Assembly (NCBI GenBank): GCA_011330685.1
Contig: DRPV01000310.1
Span: forward strand, 1 to 37,357
DNA from: Desulfobacterales bacterium
GTDB lineage: Bacteria; Desulfobacterota; Desulfobulbia; Desulfobulbales; VMSU01
DNA length: 37,357 nucleotides
Direction: 5' to 3'
A model generated the notes under the pieces. It saw only the letters and a program-made list of their open reading frames with translations, was not told the origin of the DNA and did not search any database. Positions 15,147 to 24,150 of the stretch are shown piece by piece; positions within the stretch are counted from its first letter, which is position 1; every line of letters starts with the position of its first letter. Position numbers and translations under genes: made by a program.

Positions 15147-16683
15147 TCTCATCAGAGACACCGGCTGCCGGAGGCGGAGCGGCCCTCTTGATAAGCGGAT
15201 AAGCGGGTTGGTCTGTGATTCCAGGGAGGCCGGGCCGGGTATGCTGTTCGCGGCCCTGCCTGGTTCAACGGTTGACGGTCATGAGTACGCGGCCATGGCG
15301 GCGGCCGGGGGATGTACCGCCCTGCTGGTTGAAAGGGGGCGGGAAGTAGACCTAAACGGCCAGGCAGGGGTCACCATTCTGGAGAGTGATAATACCCGCC
15401 GGGATTTCGGACTCATGGCGGCAGCCTTTTATGGTAATCCGGGTCAGCGGCTCTGCCTGATTGGTATCACCGGTACTAACGGTAAGACTACCAGCACCTA
15501 TTTATTAGAGGCAATCCTCAGGGAGAGCGGTGCTGAACCGGGGGTAATCGGCACTATTAATTACCGTTTTAACGGCCGGGAGACCCCGGCCTCCCTGACC
15601 ACTCCGGACGCGGTACATCTGCAGCGGCTTTTAAAGGCCATGGCGGATGGCGGGGTGACTCACGTCATCATGGAGATGTCCTCACATGCCATTGCCCAGG
15701 AACGGCTGAGCGGTTGTGAATTTGAGGCGGTTTTATTCACCAATTTGAGCCGTGATCACCTGGATTTTCATGGCAGCATGGATAATTATTTTGCCGTTAA
15801 GCAAAGGGCCTTCCGGCAGTTAACGGGCCAGGGGCGGGCGGTGGTGGTGATTGCTCCGGCAGTGGATGGGCGGCACTGGGGCAGAGAGCTGGTTCACTTT
15901 CTAAAAAAAGACCTGCATAAGACCGGGAGGGCCGTTATTACCTGCGGTCAGGAACCGGGGATGACCGTCCAGGCCGGGAAGGTGGAATTCAGCTTAAAAG
16001 GCATTAAGGCCGAGTTGATACTGGACGGCACGGAACTTACTGTCCTAAGCCCCATGCACGGCAGATTTAATCTCCAGAATATTTTAGGCGCTGCCGGCAC
16101 AGCCCTGGCCCTGGGGACAAAGCCGGCGGCAATAGTCAGGGGTCTTGCCAATACCCCCGTGGTACCTGGTCGTTTGGAGCGGGTCAGGGCCGGCGGGGAT
16201 GAGGAGAAGGCCCCCGCGGTTTTTGTTGATTACGCCCATACCCCTGATGCTCTGCGTAATGTTCTGCGAACCTTGAGACCTCTTACCAGCCGCCGTCTGG
16301 TGCTGGTTTTCGGCTGCGGGGGCGATCGCGATCAGGGGAAGCGTTATTTAATGGGCCGGATTGGCGGCGAGCTGGCCGATATCATAATCATTACCAGTGA
16401 TAATTCCCGTTCTGAAGAGCCGCTGGCGATTATGCGGGAGATTGGCCGCGGGGTCAGGGAGTCTATAGAGCCGGGAAAAGAATTTTTTCTCATTGAGGAC
16501 AGGGCTCAGGCCATATCCCAGGCCATCGGCGGGGCAGATGATGAAGATGTGGTACTCATCAGCGGTAAGGGCCATGAGGATTATCAACTGAGCCGTAACG
16601 GCCGGATATTTTTTGATGATCGTCTGCAGGCCCGGCAGAATCTTGCGCTCTGGAGTAAAAAAAGAGATTTTGGCTCTGTCTAA
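15103..16683 (+). CDS. murE: UDP-MurNAc-tripeptide synthetase MurE
   Basis: The product is 526 residues. N-terminal domain: ISGLVCDSREAGPGMLFAALPG. The ATP-binding loop is GITGTNGKTTSTYLLEA (about 125-141). Other family marks are TTPDAVHLQRLL, EMSSHAI, TNLSRDHLDFHG and VDYAHTPDAL. The substrate-selecting motif reads D433-N-S-R436 where meso-diaminopimelate enzymes usually have DNPR; the Arg is kept, so meso-A2pm is still the likely third residue. It adds that residue to UDP-MurNAc-L-Ala-D-Glu in the cytoplasm. The start at 15103 overlaps ftsI by 44 bp; a GAGG lies upstream. It is followed by murF after 86 bp. Confidence 0.95.
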   Translation: MNTSGAAQERRLIADLIRDTGCRRRSGPLDKRISGLVCDSREAGPGMLFAALPGSTVDGHEYAAMAAAGGCTALLVERGREVDLNGQAGVTILESDNTRRDFGLMAAAFYGNPGQRLCLIGITGTNGKTTSTYLLEAILRESGAEPGVIGTINYRFNGRETPASLTTPDAVHLQRLLKAMADGGVTHVIMEMSSHAIAQERLSGCEFEAVLFTNLSRDHLDFHGSMDNYFAVKQRAFRQLTGQGRAVVVIAPAVDGRHWGRELVHFLKKDLHKTGRAVITCGQEPGMTVQAGKVEFSLKGIKAELILDGTELTVLSPMHGRFNLQNILGAAGTALALGTKPAAIVRGLANTPVVPGRLERVRAGGDEEKAPAVFVDYAHTPDALRNVLRTLRPLTSRRLVLVFGCGGDRDQGKRYLMGRIGGELADIIIITSDNSRSEEPLAIMREIGRGVRESIEPGKEFFLIEDRAQAISQAIGGADDEDVVLISGKGHEDYQLSRNGRIFFDDRLQARQNLALWSKKRDFGSV

Positions 16684-16769
16684 AAAGCTGAAAAAAACAG
16701 GAGCAGGGCCGTAAGTTTATTGGGAACAAGGTAAATTCTTAACCAGACATTAATCAGGAGGGAATTAAT

Positions 16770-18281
16770 ATGGCAATTGCGGCTCGGGCGGCAGCGAACG
16801 TAACGATGGCTTCAGCTGTCGGTGCCATGGGTTTTGGCTACGGCTTTGCCACCCTGCAGAATCCCTCCTGGAGCCTTAAACAGGTTATACTGGCCACTAA
16901 CGGCCGGTTGTGCAACAATTCTTCCTCCACCATGTCATTCCGCAGTATTGTCACCGACAGCCGCGCGGTACGGGCGGGTGATATATTTTTAACTCTAAGC
17001 GGGGATAATTTTGATGGGGCGGATTTTTGCGGGGAGGCGGTTAAAAAGGGGGCGGCGGGCGTTATTACCAGCCGGCCGCTCAGCACTGTTCCGGTGCCGC
17101 AGATAATCGTGGCCGATACCTGCAAGGCTCTGGGTGATCTTGCCGCCTGGCGGCGTAATATTATGCGAAATCTCACCGTGGCGGCCATAACCGGCAGTTC
17201 GGGTAAAACCACGGTGAAGGATATGACTGCCGCCATTCTTGAGAGAGACGGCCGGGTAATTAAGACCAGGGGTAATTTTAATAATCTCATTGGCCTGCCT
17301 CTCTCCCTGCTGCCGGTTAATTTCCATCATGATTACGCCGTTCTTGAGATGGGCATGAATGCCCCCGGCGAGATTGCCAGGCTCACCGAGATTGCCGACC
17401 CCGATATCGCCTGCCTGAATAATATTCATCCGGCCCATTTAGCGGGGCTTGGCGATATTAAAGGGGTGGCGGCGGCCAAGGGCGAATTACTGAGTTACAG
17501 CCGCTCCTCAACTACGCTCGTGGTTAATATTGATGATCCCGAGGTTCGCCGTTTGATTCGGGGCCGTCGAGGCAGGATGGTCGGTTTCGGGCGCCGGCGG
17601 CAGGCCGAAGTCAGGGGCTGTTATCCCAAGGTCTGGGGGGAGAACGGCCTGGCCTTTACCCTGAAAATAGGCACCCGCCAGGGCCGGGTAAGATTGCGGG
17701 CTCTGGGGGAACATAATATGTTAAACGGCCTGGCGGCAGCGGCTATCGCCCATGCGGCGGGTATTGAATTCGCGGATATTGTTGCCGGTCTTGAATCATT
17801 CCGCCCCCCTGATAATCGCCTGCAGCTTATGAAGCTTGCCAACGGTCTGCGGGTGATTAATGACTCCTATAACGCCAATCCCGCCTCCATGCGGGCGGCA
17901 TTAGTCGCGGCCCGCAAGATCAGCAAGGGCGGCAAATGCGCCGCGGTGCTGGGCGATATGCTGGAACTTGGCGCCTTCAGTGCTGAGGCCCACGGCGAGT
18001 TGGGCGGCAGAGTGGCAAAGGAGGGCTTTGATTATCTGCTTGCCATGGGCGAATTTGCTGGAATAATGGCCGCCGGGGCCGTTAAAGCCGGAATGGACAG
18101 GAAACGGATAGTAACCTGTGCCGGGGCCAAAGAGATGAATAAGGCCTTAAGCGATCTGCTCGGCACGGGAAAAATCGCGGCCGGGGATCTACTGCTGATT
18201 AAGGGCTCAAGAGGAATGCGGATGGAAAGATTTATAGAGCCTTTAAACCTCGATGAGTTTGCGGGTCGCAAAGGGGACTGA
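16770..18281 (+). CDS. murF: UDP-MurNAc-tripeptide-D-Ala-D-Ala ligase MurF
   Basis: The product is 503 residues. The ligase core starts near residue 33 (WSLKQVILATNGRL). The ATP loop is AITGSSGKTTVKDM (about 139-152), followed by NFNNLIGLPLSLL, LEMGMNAPGEI and INDSYNANPASM motifs. It joins D-Ala-D-Ala to the tripeptide precursor. The ATG at 16770 has a strong AGGAGGG seven to eight bases upstream, so the first 32 residues (Ala/Gly-rich, MAIAARAAANVTMASAVGAM...) appear to be translated although most MurF proteins lack them. The stop overlaps the mraY start by one base. Confidence 0.95.
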   Translation: MAIAARAAANVTMASAVGAMGFGYGFATLQNPSWSLKQVILATNGRLCNNSSSTMSFRSIVTDSRAVRAGDIFLTLSGDNFDGADFCGEAVKKGAAGVITSRPLSTVPVPQIIVADTCKALGDLAAWRRNIMRNLTVAAITGSSGKTTVKDMTAAILERDGRVIKTRGNFNNLIGLPLSLLPVNFHHDYAVLEMGMNAPGEIARLTEIADPDIACLNNIHPAHLAGLGDIKGVAAAKGELLSYSRSSTTLVVNIDDPEVRRLIRGRRGRMVGFGRRRQAEVRGCYPKVWGENGLAFTLKIGTRQGRVRLRALGEHNMLNGLAAAAIAHAAGIEFADIVAGLESFRPPDNRLQLMKLANGLRVINDSYNANPASMRAALVAARKISKGGKCAAVLGDMLELGAFSAEAHGELGGRVAKEGFDYLLAMGEFAGIMAAGAVKAGMDRKRIVTCAGAKEMNKALSDLLGTGKIAAGDLLLIKGSRGMRMERFIEPLNLDEFAGRKGD

Positions 18282-19360
18282 TGTTTTATCAATTCTTATA
18301 TCCCCTTCATCACCTGTTCAGCGGCTTTAATGTCTTCCGCTATATTACCTTTCGCTGCGTGGGGGCAACGGTCAGCGCCTTTTTGATTGTTATTTTCATG
18401 GGGCCGTGGTTTATCCGTGCCATGCGGGATTACAAAATAGGCCAGGTTATTCGGAAGGACGGCCCGGCCAGTCATCTGTCCAAACAGGGGATACCAACCA
18501 TGGGAGGACTGCTGATTATTTTCTCCATGGTGGTGACCACTCTGCTCTGGGTCAAGCTCGATAATCCCCATGTCTGGATAATCTTATTGATTACCATCTG
18601 GTTCGCGGCCATCGGCGGCTATGACGATTATTGCAAGATACGGCTGAAAAGCAGCCGGGGCCTAAGTCCCTGGGGTAAAATCATCTTACAGGTCAGCGGC
18701 GCCCTGCTGGCTGGATATTTTATCTATCGTGACCCGGCGGTTAATGAGGCGCTCACCGTGCCCTTTTTTAAGAATTTCCAGATTAATATGGGCTGGGGAT
18801 ATATTTTTTTTATGGTTCTGGTTATTGTCGGCTCATCCAACGCCGTCAATCTCACCGACGGCTTAGATGGTCTGGTAACCGGCCCCACGGTGGTCACCAG
18901 CGCCGTGTATCTCATATTTTCCTATCTTGCCGGTCACGTCGTTCTGGCCCGCTATCTGCATATTACCTATGTGGCCGGGGCCGGTGAGGTGGCAGTTTTC
19001 TGTGGCGCCATGGTGGGCGCCTGTCTTGGCTTTTTGTGGTTTAATGCCTATCCGGCCCAGATTTTTATGGGCGATACCGGCTCTCTGGCCCTCGGTGCCG
19101 CCATGGGCGGTATCGCCGTAATCACCAAGCAGGAAATACTTCTGGCCCTGGTGGGTGGTATCTTTGTCATGGAGGCTCTGTCGGTAATGATGCAGGTTGG
19201 ATATTTTAAAGTCAGCGGCGGTAAACGGATTTTTTTGATGGCCCCCTTTCACCATCATTTTGAAAAGATGGGCTGGGAGGAGCCAAAGGTGGTGGTTAGA
19301 TTCTGGATAGTCTCCATCATTCTGGGGTTGAGCGCTCTGGCCACCCTTAAATTACGTTAA
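18281..19360 (+). CDS. mraY: phospho-MurNAc-pentapeptide translocase MraY
   Basis: The product is 359 residues with about ten membrane segments. Family motifs are GKQGIPTMGG-like SKQGIPTMGGLLI (about 67-79), FAAIGGYDDYCKI, NLTDGLDGLVTG (about 191-202), NAYPAQIFMGDTGSLALG (about 256-273) and the MAPFHHHFEKMGWEE loop (about 322-336). It makes lipid I at the inner face of the membrane from UDP-MurNAc-pentapeptide and undecaprenyl phosphate. The ATG overlaps the murF stop by one base, and murD starts 4 bp after its stop. Confidence 0.97.
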   Translation: MFYQFLYPLHHLFSGFNVFRYITFRCVGATVSAFLIVIFMGPWFIRAMRDYKIGQVIRKDGPASHLSKQGIPTMGGLLIIFSMVVTTLLWVKLDNPHVWIILLITIWFAAIGGYDDYCKIRLKSSRGLSPWGKIILQVSGALLAGYFIYRDPAVNEALTVPFFKNFQINMGWGYIFFMVLVIVGSSNAVNLTDGLDGLVTGPTVVTSAVYLIFSYLAGHVVLARYLHITYVAGAGEVAVFCGAMVGACLGFLWFNAYPAQIFMGDTGSLALGAAMGGIAVITKQEILLALVGGIFVMEALSVMMQVGYFKVSGGKRIFLMAPFHHHFEKMGWEEPKVVVRFWIVSIILGLSALATLKLR

Positions 19361-19364
19361 GCCG

Positions 19365-20726
19365 ATGCTGATCCGCCCCCAAACCAGGGTCTTGATTGTC
19401 GGCCTCGGTAAATCCGGACGCTCAGCCCTGCGCTTTTGTCAGGGGTTGGGGGCCGTGGTCTCGGTGAGCGATGCCGGGGCTGCCGGGGTGGAGAATGCCC
19501 ATTGGCTGGCCGGGCGGGGGGTTAAATATGAACTGGGCGGCCATAGCCGGGATTTTTTTGAGGCTGCGGAGGTGATAATCGTCAGTCCCGGAGTGCCGGA
19601 TATTCCTCTGCTCCAGGAGGCCGGGCGCCGGGGCGCCCTGGTAATCGGCGAGCTGGCTCTGGCCCCGGATTACCTGCGTACCCCGGTGATGGCCATAACC
19701 GGCACCAATGGCAAGACCACCGTCACCACCCTGCTTGGTGATCTGCTGCGGGCGGCGGGCCGGAAGGTATTTGTCGGCGGTAATATCGGCACCCCCCTAA
19801 CCGATTATTTATCCGGCCCCCAGGAGGCGGATTGGGTGGTATTGGAGGTGAGCAGCTTTCAGCTGGATATGGCGGGTGGATTCAGGCCGCGGCTGGGGAT
19901 TATTCTTAATATCTCACCCGATCATCTGGATCGTTACAAGAATATGGAGGATTACGCCTTGAGTAAGATGAGTCTCCTGCGTAATCAGCTTGCGGCTGAC
20001 AGCGCCATCTTAAATGCTGATGATCCAATGATTTGCCGGCTCCTGGGAGAAAATCCGCCCCTGTCCCAAAGATATTATTTTGGCACTTCCCCAGGACTGG
20101 AGGCCGTGATTGATGGTGGCCGTATCTGCCTCACGAAGGGGCCGGCGGCGGAAGATTTCCAGCTGCCCGCTACCCTGACCCCGGCACCCAATCCGGCCAA
20201 CGCCGCGGCGGCGATTTTAAGCGCTGGAACGGCTGGTTGCGGCAGGGCGGATATTGCGGCAGGCTTAAAGGCCTTTCGGCCCCTGGCCCATCGCCTGACT
20301 CCGGTGGCGGAGATTAACGGGGTTCAGTATATAGATGATTCCAAGGCCACCAATGTCGGGGCAGCCGCCGCCGCCCTGGGGAGCATGGAGCGGCCGGTTA
20401 TTCTCATCGCCGGAGGCCTGAGCAAGGACGGCGGCTATGAACTGATGCGGCCGCTGATCAGTGAAAAGGTAAAGGCTATGCTCTTGATTGGTGAGGCCCG
20501 TTTTGAGATGGCGGCCGCCTGCCGCGGCTTATGTCCTCTGGAACTCCATGATTCCTTGGAGGGGGCGGTAGAGCGGGCGGCTGAATTAAGCGAGTCCGGC
20601 GATATCGTCCTGTTGTCACCGGCCTGCGCCAGTTTTGATATGTTCAGGAGCTACGGGGAGCGGGGTGAGGTGTTTCAGAAGCTGGTGGGCAGGCTGGTGG
20701 GCAGGCTGGCGGGTAAGGCCGGATGA
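19365..20726 (+). CDS. murD: UDP-MurNAc-L-Ala:D-Glu ligase MurD
   Basis: The product is 453 residues. The N-terminal Rossmann part is VLIVGLGKSGRSALRF, the ATP loop ITGTNGKTTVTTLLGDLL (about 110-127), then EVSSFQLD and ISPDHLDRY. C-terminal YIDDSKATNVGAA and LIAGGLSKDGGYE are typical MurD motifs. It adds D-Glu to UDP-MurNAc-L-Ala. The last 4 bp overlap murG (ATGA). In most dcw clusters ftsW lies between these two genes; here there is no room for it. Confidence 0.96.
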   Translation: MLIRPQTRVLIVGLGKSGRSALRFCQGLGAVVSVSDAGAAGVENAHWLAGRGVKYELGGHSRDFFEAAEVIIVSPGVPDIPLLQEAGRRGALVIGELALAPDYLRTPVMAITGTNGKTTVTTLLGDLLRAAGRKVFVGGNIGTPLTDYLSGPQEADWVVLEVSSFQLDMAGGFRPRLGIILNISPDHLDRYKNMEDYALSKMSLLRNQLAADSAILNADDPMICRLLGENPPLSQRYYFGTSPGLEAVIDGGRICLTKGPAAEDFQLPATLTPAPNPANAAAAILSAGTAGCGRADIAAGLKAFRPLAHRLTPVAEINGVQYIDDSKATNVGAAAAALGSMERPVILIAGGLSKDGGYELMRPLISEKVKAMLLIGEARFEMAAACRGLCPLELHDSLEGAVERAAELSESGDIVLLSPACASFDMFRSYGERGEVFQKLVGRLVGRLAGKAG

Positions 20727-21817
20727 GCGGCCGGCAGCTCCGGATAATTATTACCGGCGGCGGCACCGGTGGTCATCTTTTTCCGGGAATTGCCGTGGCT
20801 CAGGAGATAAAACGCCGCGAGCCGGAGGCCCGTATTCTCTTTGCCGGTACTGGCCGGGCGGTGGATAAAGAAGGCCTGGCCCGCTATGGCTTTGAGGCCC
20901 GGACTATGCATTGCGGAGCCTTGAAGGGGGCCGGACTCATGGGGATGTTGAGAACCATGTTAGGCCTGCCCGCGAGTCTGGTGGAGGCCCTGCGTCTGTT
21001 ACGGGAGTTTAAACCTGCCCTGGTTTTCGGGGTAGGGGGCTATGTCACCGGGCCGGTGATAGTGGCGGCCCGGCTTTTGGGAATTCCTGCCGCTATTCAT
21101 GAGCAGAATTCAGTACCCGGTCTGGCCAACCGGCAGCTCGGCCGGCTGGCGCGGCGGGTATTTTTGTCGATTCCCGGCAGTGAGCGTTATTTCCGGCCCC
21201 GGAAATGTTATTTCAGCGGCAACCCGGTGCGGCAGGAGATTATCAAGGCCGCCGCCGGGCCGTCCAGCGGGGAGCCGGTTCTCCTGATCCTTGGGGGCAG
21301 CCAGGGGGCGCATCGTTTAAATACCCTGCTGCCGGAGGCCGTGGGCGGGATTTTAACGGAACTTCCGGCCGGTTTTCGGGTGATTCATCAGACCGGCAAA
21401 GAGGATGAGTTGGTGAGCCGTGAGGCCTGGAATAAGCTCAAGGTAGAGGCGGAGGTCAGGGCGTTTTTTAGGGATATGGCCCGGATTTACAGCCCGGCCT
21501 CCCTGGTGGTCTCCAGGGCCGGGGCCACTACCCTGGCCGAATTAACCGTCCTGGGCAAGGCCGCTGTTCTCATCCCCTTTCCCTTCGCGGCGGATAATCA
21601 TCAGGAAAAAAATGGTGATTATCTTGTGGCGGCCGGGGCGGCGAGGATGTTTAAGGAGCAGGATTTAAGCCCCGCGGATTTGGGCCGGGCCATAGCGGAA
21701 ATATTTAAGAATGATGAGTCGCGCCGTCACATGGAAAAACAGGCCGGAAAACTGGCCCGTCCGGAAGCGGCGGCGGCAATAGTTGATGAATGCGAGAAAT
21801 TAATTGTGAGCCGGTAA
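20723..21817 (+). CDS. murG: undecaprenyl-PP-MurNAc-pentapeptide GlcNAc transferase MurG
   Basis: The product is 364 residues. The N-terminal G-loop is ITGGGTGGHLFPGIAVAQEI (about 9-28). GVGGYVTGPVIVAARLLGIPAAIHEQNSVPG follows, with a second G-loop LILGGSQGAHRLN (about 191-203). The UDP-GlcNAc-binding region is VVSRAGATTLAELTVLGKAAVLIPFPFAADNHQ. It makes lipid II from lipid I at the inner membrane. It overlaps murD by 4 bp, and its TAA is directly followed by the murC ATG. Confidence 0.97.
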   Translation: MSGRQLRIIITGGGTGGHLFPGIAVAQEIKRREPEARILFAGTGRAVDKEGLARYGFEARTMHCGALKGAGLMGMLRTMLGLPASLVEALRLLREFKPALVFGVGGYVTGPVIVAARLLGIPAAIHEQNSVPGLANRQLGRLARRVFLSIPGSERYFRPRKCYFSGNPVRQEIIKAAAGPSSGEPVLLILGGSQGAHRLNTLLPEAVGGILTELPAGFRVIHQTGKEDELVSREAWNKLKVEAEVRAFFRDMARIYSPASLVVSRAGATTLAELTVLGKAAVLIPFPFAADNHQEKNGDYLVAAGAARMFKEQDLSPADLGRAIAEIFKNDESRRHMEKQAGKLARPEAAAAIVDECEKLIVSR

Positions 21818-23209
21818 ATGTACCATAAAAATAAACGCATACATTTTGTCGGTATTGGCGGCATCGGGATGAGCGGTATAGCTGAGCTTCTGCTTAATCT
21901 CGGCTATAAGGTAAGCGGCTCTGATCTCAGGGAAAGCGATATTACCCGGCATCTTACGGCGGTCGGCGCAAAAGTCCATATCGGTCATCGTGCCGCTTGG
22001 ATTGCCGGGGCCGAGGTGGTGGTTATCTCATCCGCCATTCGCGATGATAATCCCGAGGTGGCGGCAGCCCACAAAGAAAAGATTCCGGTGATTCCCAGGG
22101 CCGAGATGTTAGCGGAGTTAATGCGTCTTAAGAAATATGGGATTGCCGTGGCCGGCAGTCATGGCAAAACGTCCACCACCTCACTCACCGGCTGGCTGCT
22201 GGCCCAGGCCGATTTTGACCCCACCGTGGTCATTGGCGGCCTGGTGAACAGCATGGACAGTAACGCCAAACTGGGCAGCGGTGAGTTTATGGTGGCTGAG
22301 GCCGATGAGAGCGACGGCTCATTTTTACATCTGGCCCCGGTAATTGAGATTGTGACCAATATTGACCTGGAACATCTCGATTTTTACCATGATATTGAAG
22401 AAATCAAGGCCGTATTCATGGAATTTATTCATAAAATTCCCTTTTACGGGGCGGTTGTCCTTTGTCTTGATAATGATAATATTGCCAGCCTCCTGCCGCA
22501 GATTAAGAAAAGGGTTATCACCTACGGCCTGAGCGCCCAGGCCGATATTCACGCCCGGGACATAGTGACCAAGGGGCTGAATTCAAGCTTTGAGTTATGC
22601 CGCGGTCATGAGGTGTTGGGCACCATAAATCTGCCCCTGGCCGGTACTCATAATGTCTATAATTCCCTGGCCGCCATGGCGGTGGCCATGGAATTAGGAG
22701 TGTCTTTTGAGCTGATCCGCGCCGCTCTGGCTGATTATTCCGGGGTGCAGCGTCGTCTGCAGATTAAGGGCGAAGCCGCCGGGATCACGGTGATTGATGA
22801 TTACGGCCATCATCCAACTGAGATCAGGGCCACGCTCCGGGCCCTGCGTGAGGCCTGGCCCAAACGGCGCCTCGTGGTGATTTTTCAACCCCATCGTTAC
22901 AGCCGGACTCAAGGGCTGTTTAAGGAGTTCTGTACCGCCTTTCATCAGGCCGATATGTTATTTATGACCAAAATCTATCCCGCTGATGAAGATCCCATTG
23001 CCGGGGTCTCATCCGAGGCCCTGCTGGAGCAGATTCGGGCTCATGGTCAGAAGGGGGTGCATTTTGTGGCTGAGGTCGATGAGGCGGCGGTTCAGGTAAT
23101 TCCCTTCCTGCGGGCGGGGGATGTGGTTCTGACCCTGGGGGCCGGGAGTATCTGGCGGGCTGGAGAGCAGGTGTTAGCGGCAATTAAGGGCGAGGGGGGC
23201 ACAGAATAA
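21818..23209 (+). CDS. murC: UDP-MurNAc:L-Ala ligase MurC
   Basis: The product is 463 residues. The N-terminal UDP-binding loop is [17 protein letters not shown] (about 9-25), then [13 protein letters not shown]. The ATP loop is [19 protein letters not shown] (about 111-129), followed by EADESDGSF and [11 protein letters not shown]-terminal [14 protein letters not shown] and FQPHRYSRT are MurC-specific. It catalyses the first amino acid addition to UDP-MurNAc. The start codon follows the murG stop with no gap, and the murB frame begins within its 3' end. Confidence 0.97.
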   Translation: MYHKNKRIHFVGIGGIGMSGIAELLLNLGYKVSGSDLRESDITRHLTAVGAKVHIGHRAAWIAGAEVVVISSAIRDDNPEVAAAHKEKIPVIPRAEMLAELMRLKKYGIAVAGSHGKTSTTSLTGWLLAQADFDPTVVIGGLVNSMDSNAKLGSGEFMVAEADESDGSFLHLAPVIEIVTNIDLEHLDFYHDIEEIKAVFMEFIHKIPFYGAVVLCLDNDNIASLLPQIKKRVITYGLSAQADIHARDIVTKGLNSSFELCRGHEVLGTINLPLAGTHNVYNSLAAMAVAMELGVSFELIRAALADYSGVQRRLQIKGEAAGITVIDDYGHHPTEIRATLRALREAWPKRRLVVIFQPHRYSRTQGLFKEFCTAFHQADMLFMTKIYPADEDPIAGVSSEALLEQIRAHGQKGVHFVAEVDEAAVQVIPFLRAGDVVLTLGAGSIWRAGEQVLAAIKGEGGTE

Positions 23210-23274
23210 AATTCGGGTGTCAGGCATATATTAAAGAGCTGGCAGGGCTTTGGCCCGGCAGAATTCGGCGGAAT

Positions 23275-24135
23275 GTGGCCATGTCAACGCTTTCCACCCT
23301 GAGAGTGGGCGGGCCGGTCGCCGGGGTTTGTTATCCGGCTTCGACTGCCGATTTGAGCCGCCTGCTCAAGGCTTTGTCCCGTCTGACAATCCCCTGGCAG
23401 GTGGTGGGGCGGGGCAGTAACATTCTGGCAGCGGACAGCGGGCTTGCGGGGGTGGTAATTCTGCTTGGTTCGGAGCTGGGCCGTATACAGCCGCTGGCCG
23501 GGGAAGGGCTGATTCATGTAGAGGCTGGACGAAGCCTCTCCGGGTTGCTTGACTGGTGTGCTGAGCGGGGTTTGGGCGGCCTGGAATTTGCCGCAGGTAT
23601 TCCCGGCACCGTGGGCGGAGCGCTGAAGATGAATGCCGGGGCCTGGGGGCATGAGATGGCGGAGGTGGTAGAGGCGGCGGAGCTCATGAGCCGGGAGGGC
23701 GGGATCTCACGCCATGAATTTCAGCCCGGTGAACTTGCTTACCGGAGCTGGCCGGGGCTGGGGGAAAATATCATTAGCGCGGCGATCTTTCGTCTGCGTC
23801 CCGCTAATCCGGAGAAGATTAAGGCCCGCTGCCGGGAATTAAGCCGGCGGCGGCGTGAGAAACAGCCAAAGAACATGCGTAGTGCCGGTTCTTTCTTTAA
23901 AAATCCGCCTGATGAGGCGGCCGGGCGTCTTATTGAGGCGGCCGGTTTGAAGGGTCTGCGGGTCGGCGGGGCCATGGTCTCGACGAAACACGCTAATTTT
24001 CTGGTTAATGAACAGGGAGCCACGGCGCGGGATTTTGTGCGGCTCATGCGGCTGGTACAGGAAAAGGTTAAGGAGACGAGCGGTATAGATCTGGAACCGG
24101 AGGTAAGATTAATGGGCCGCTTTGATGATCCATGA
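23275..24135 (+). CDS. murB: UDP-N-acetylenolpyruvylglucosamine reductase MurB
   Basis: The product is 286 residues from a GTG at 23275. FAD-binding marks are LRVGGP, VVGRGSNILAADSG (about 42-55) and FAAGIPGTVGGALKMNAGAWG. The catalytic proton-donor Ser is in RSAGSFFKNP and the final Glu in LEPEV. It reduces the enolpyruvyl group with NADPH. The start is doubtful. The same frame is open upstream to 23188 and encodes IKELAGLWPGRIRRNVAM, which looks like the missing normal MurB N-terminus, yet that stretch has no ATG, GTG or TTG. A rare start (ATA 23206, ATT 23230, CTG 23239) or the short GTG form are the options. It lies directly after murC. Confidence 0.93.
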   Translation: MAMSTLSTLRVGGPVAGVCYPASTADLSRLLKALSRLTIPWQVVGRGSNILAADSGLAGVVILLGSELGRIQPLAGEGLIHVEAGRSLSGLLDWCAERGLGGLEFAAGIPGTVGGALKMNAGAWGHEMAEVVEAAELMSREGGISRHEFQPGELAYRSWPGLGENIISAAIFRLRPANPEKIKARCRELSRRRREKQPKNMRSAGSFFKNPPDEAAGRLIEAAGLKGLRVGGAMVSTKHANFLVNEQGATARDFVRLMRLVQEKVKETSGIDLEPEVRLMGRFDDP

Positions 24136-24150
24136 CCGGCGGGGGCAGCA

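Noticed and set aside
20726-20911. A short or overlapping ftsW in another frame near murD/murG
   Set aside because: FtsW needs about 350-400 residues with ten membrane helices. The alternate-frame ORFs here are under 80 codons and not membrane-like.
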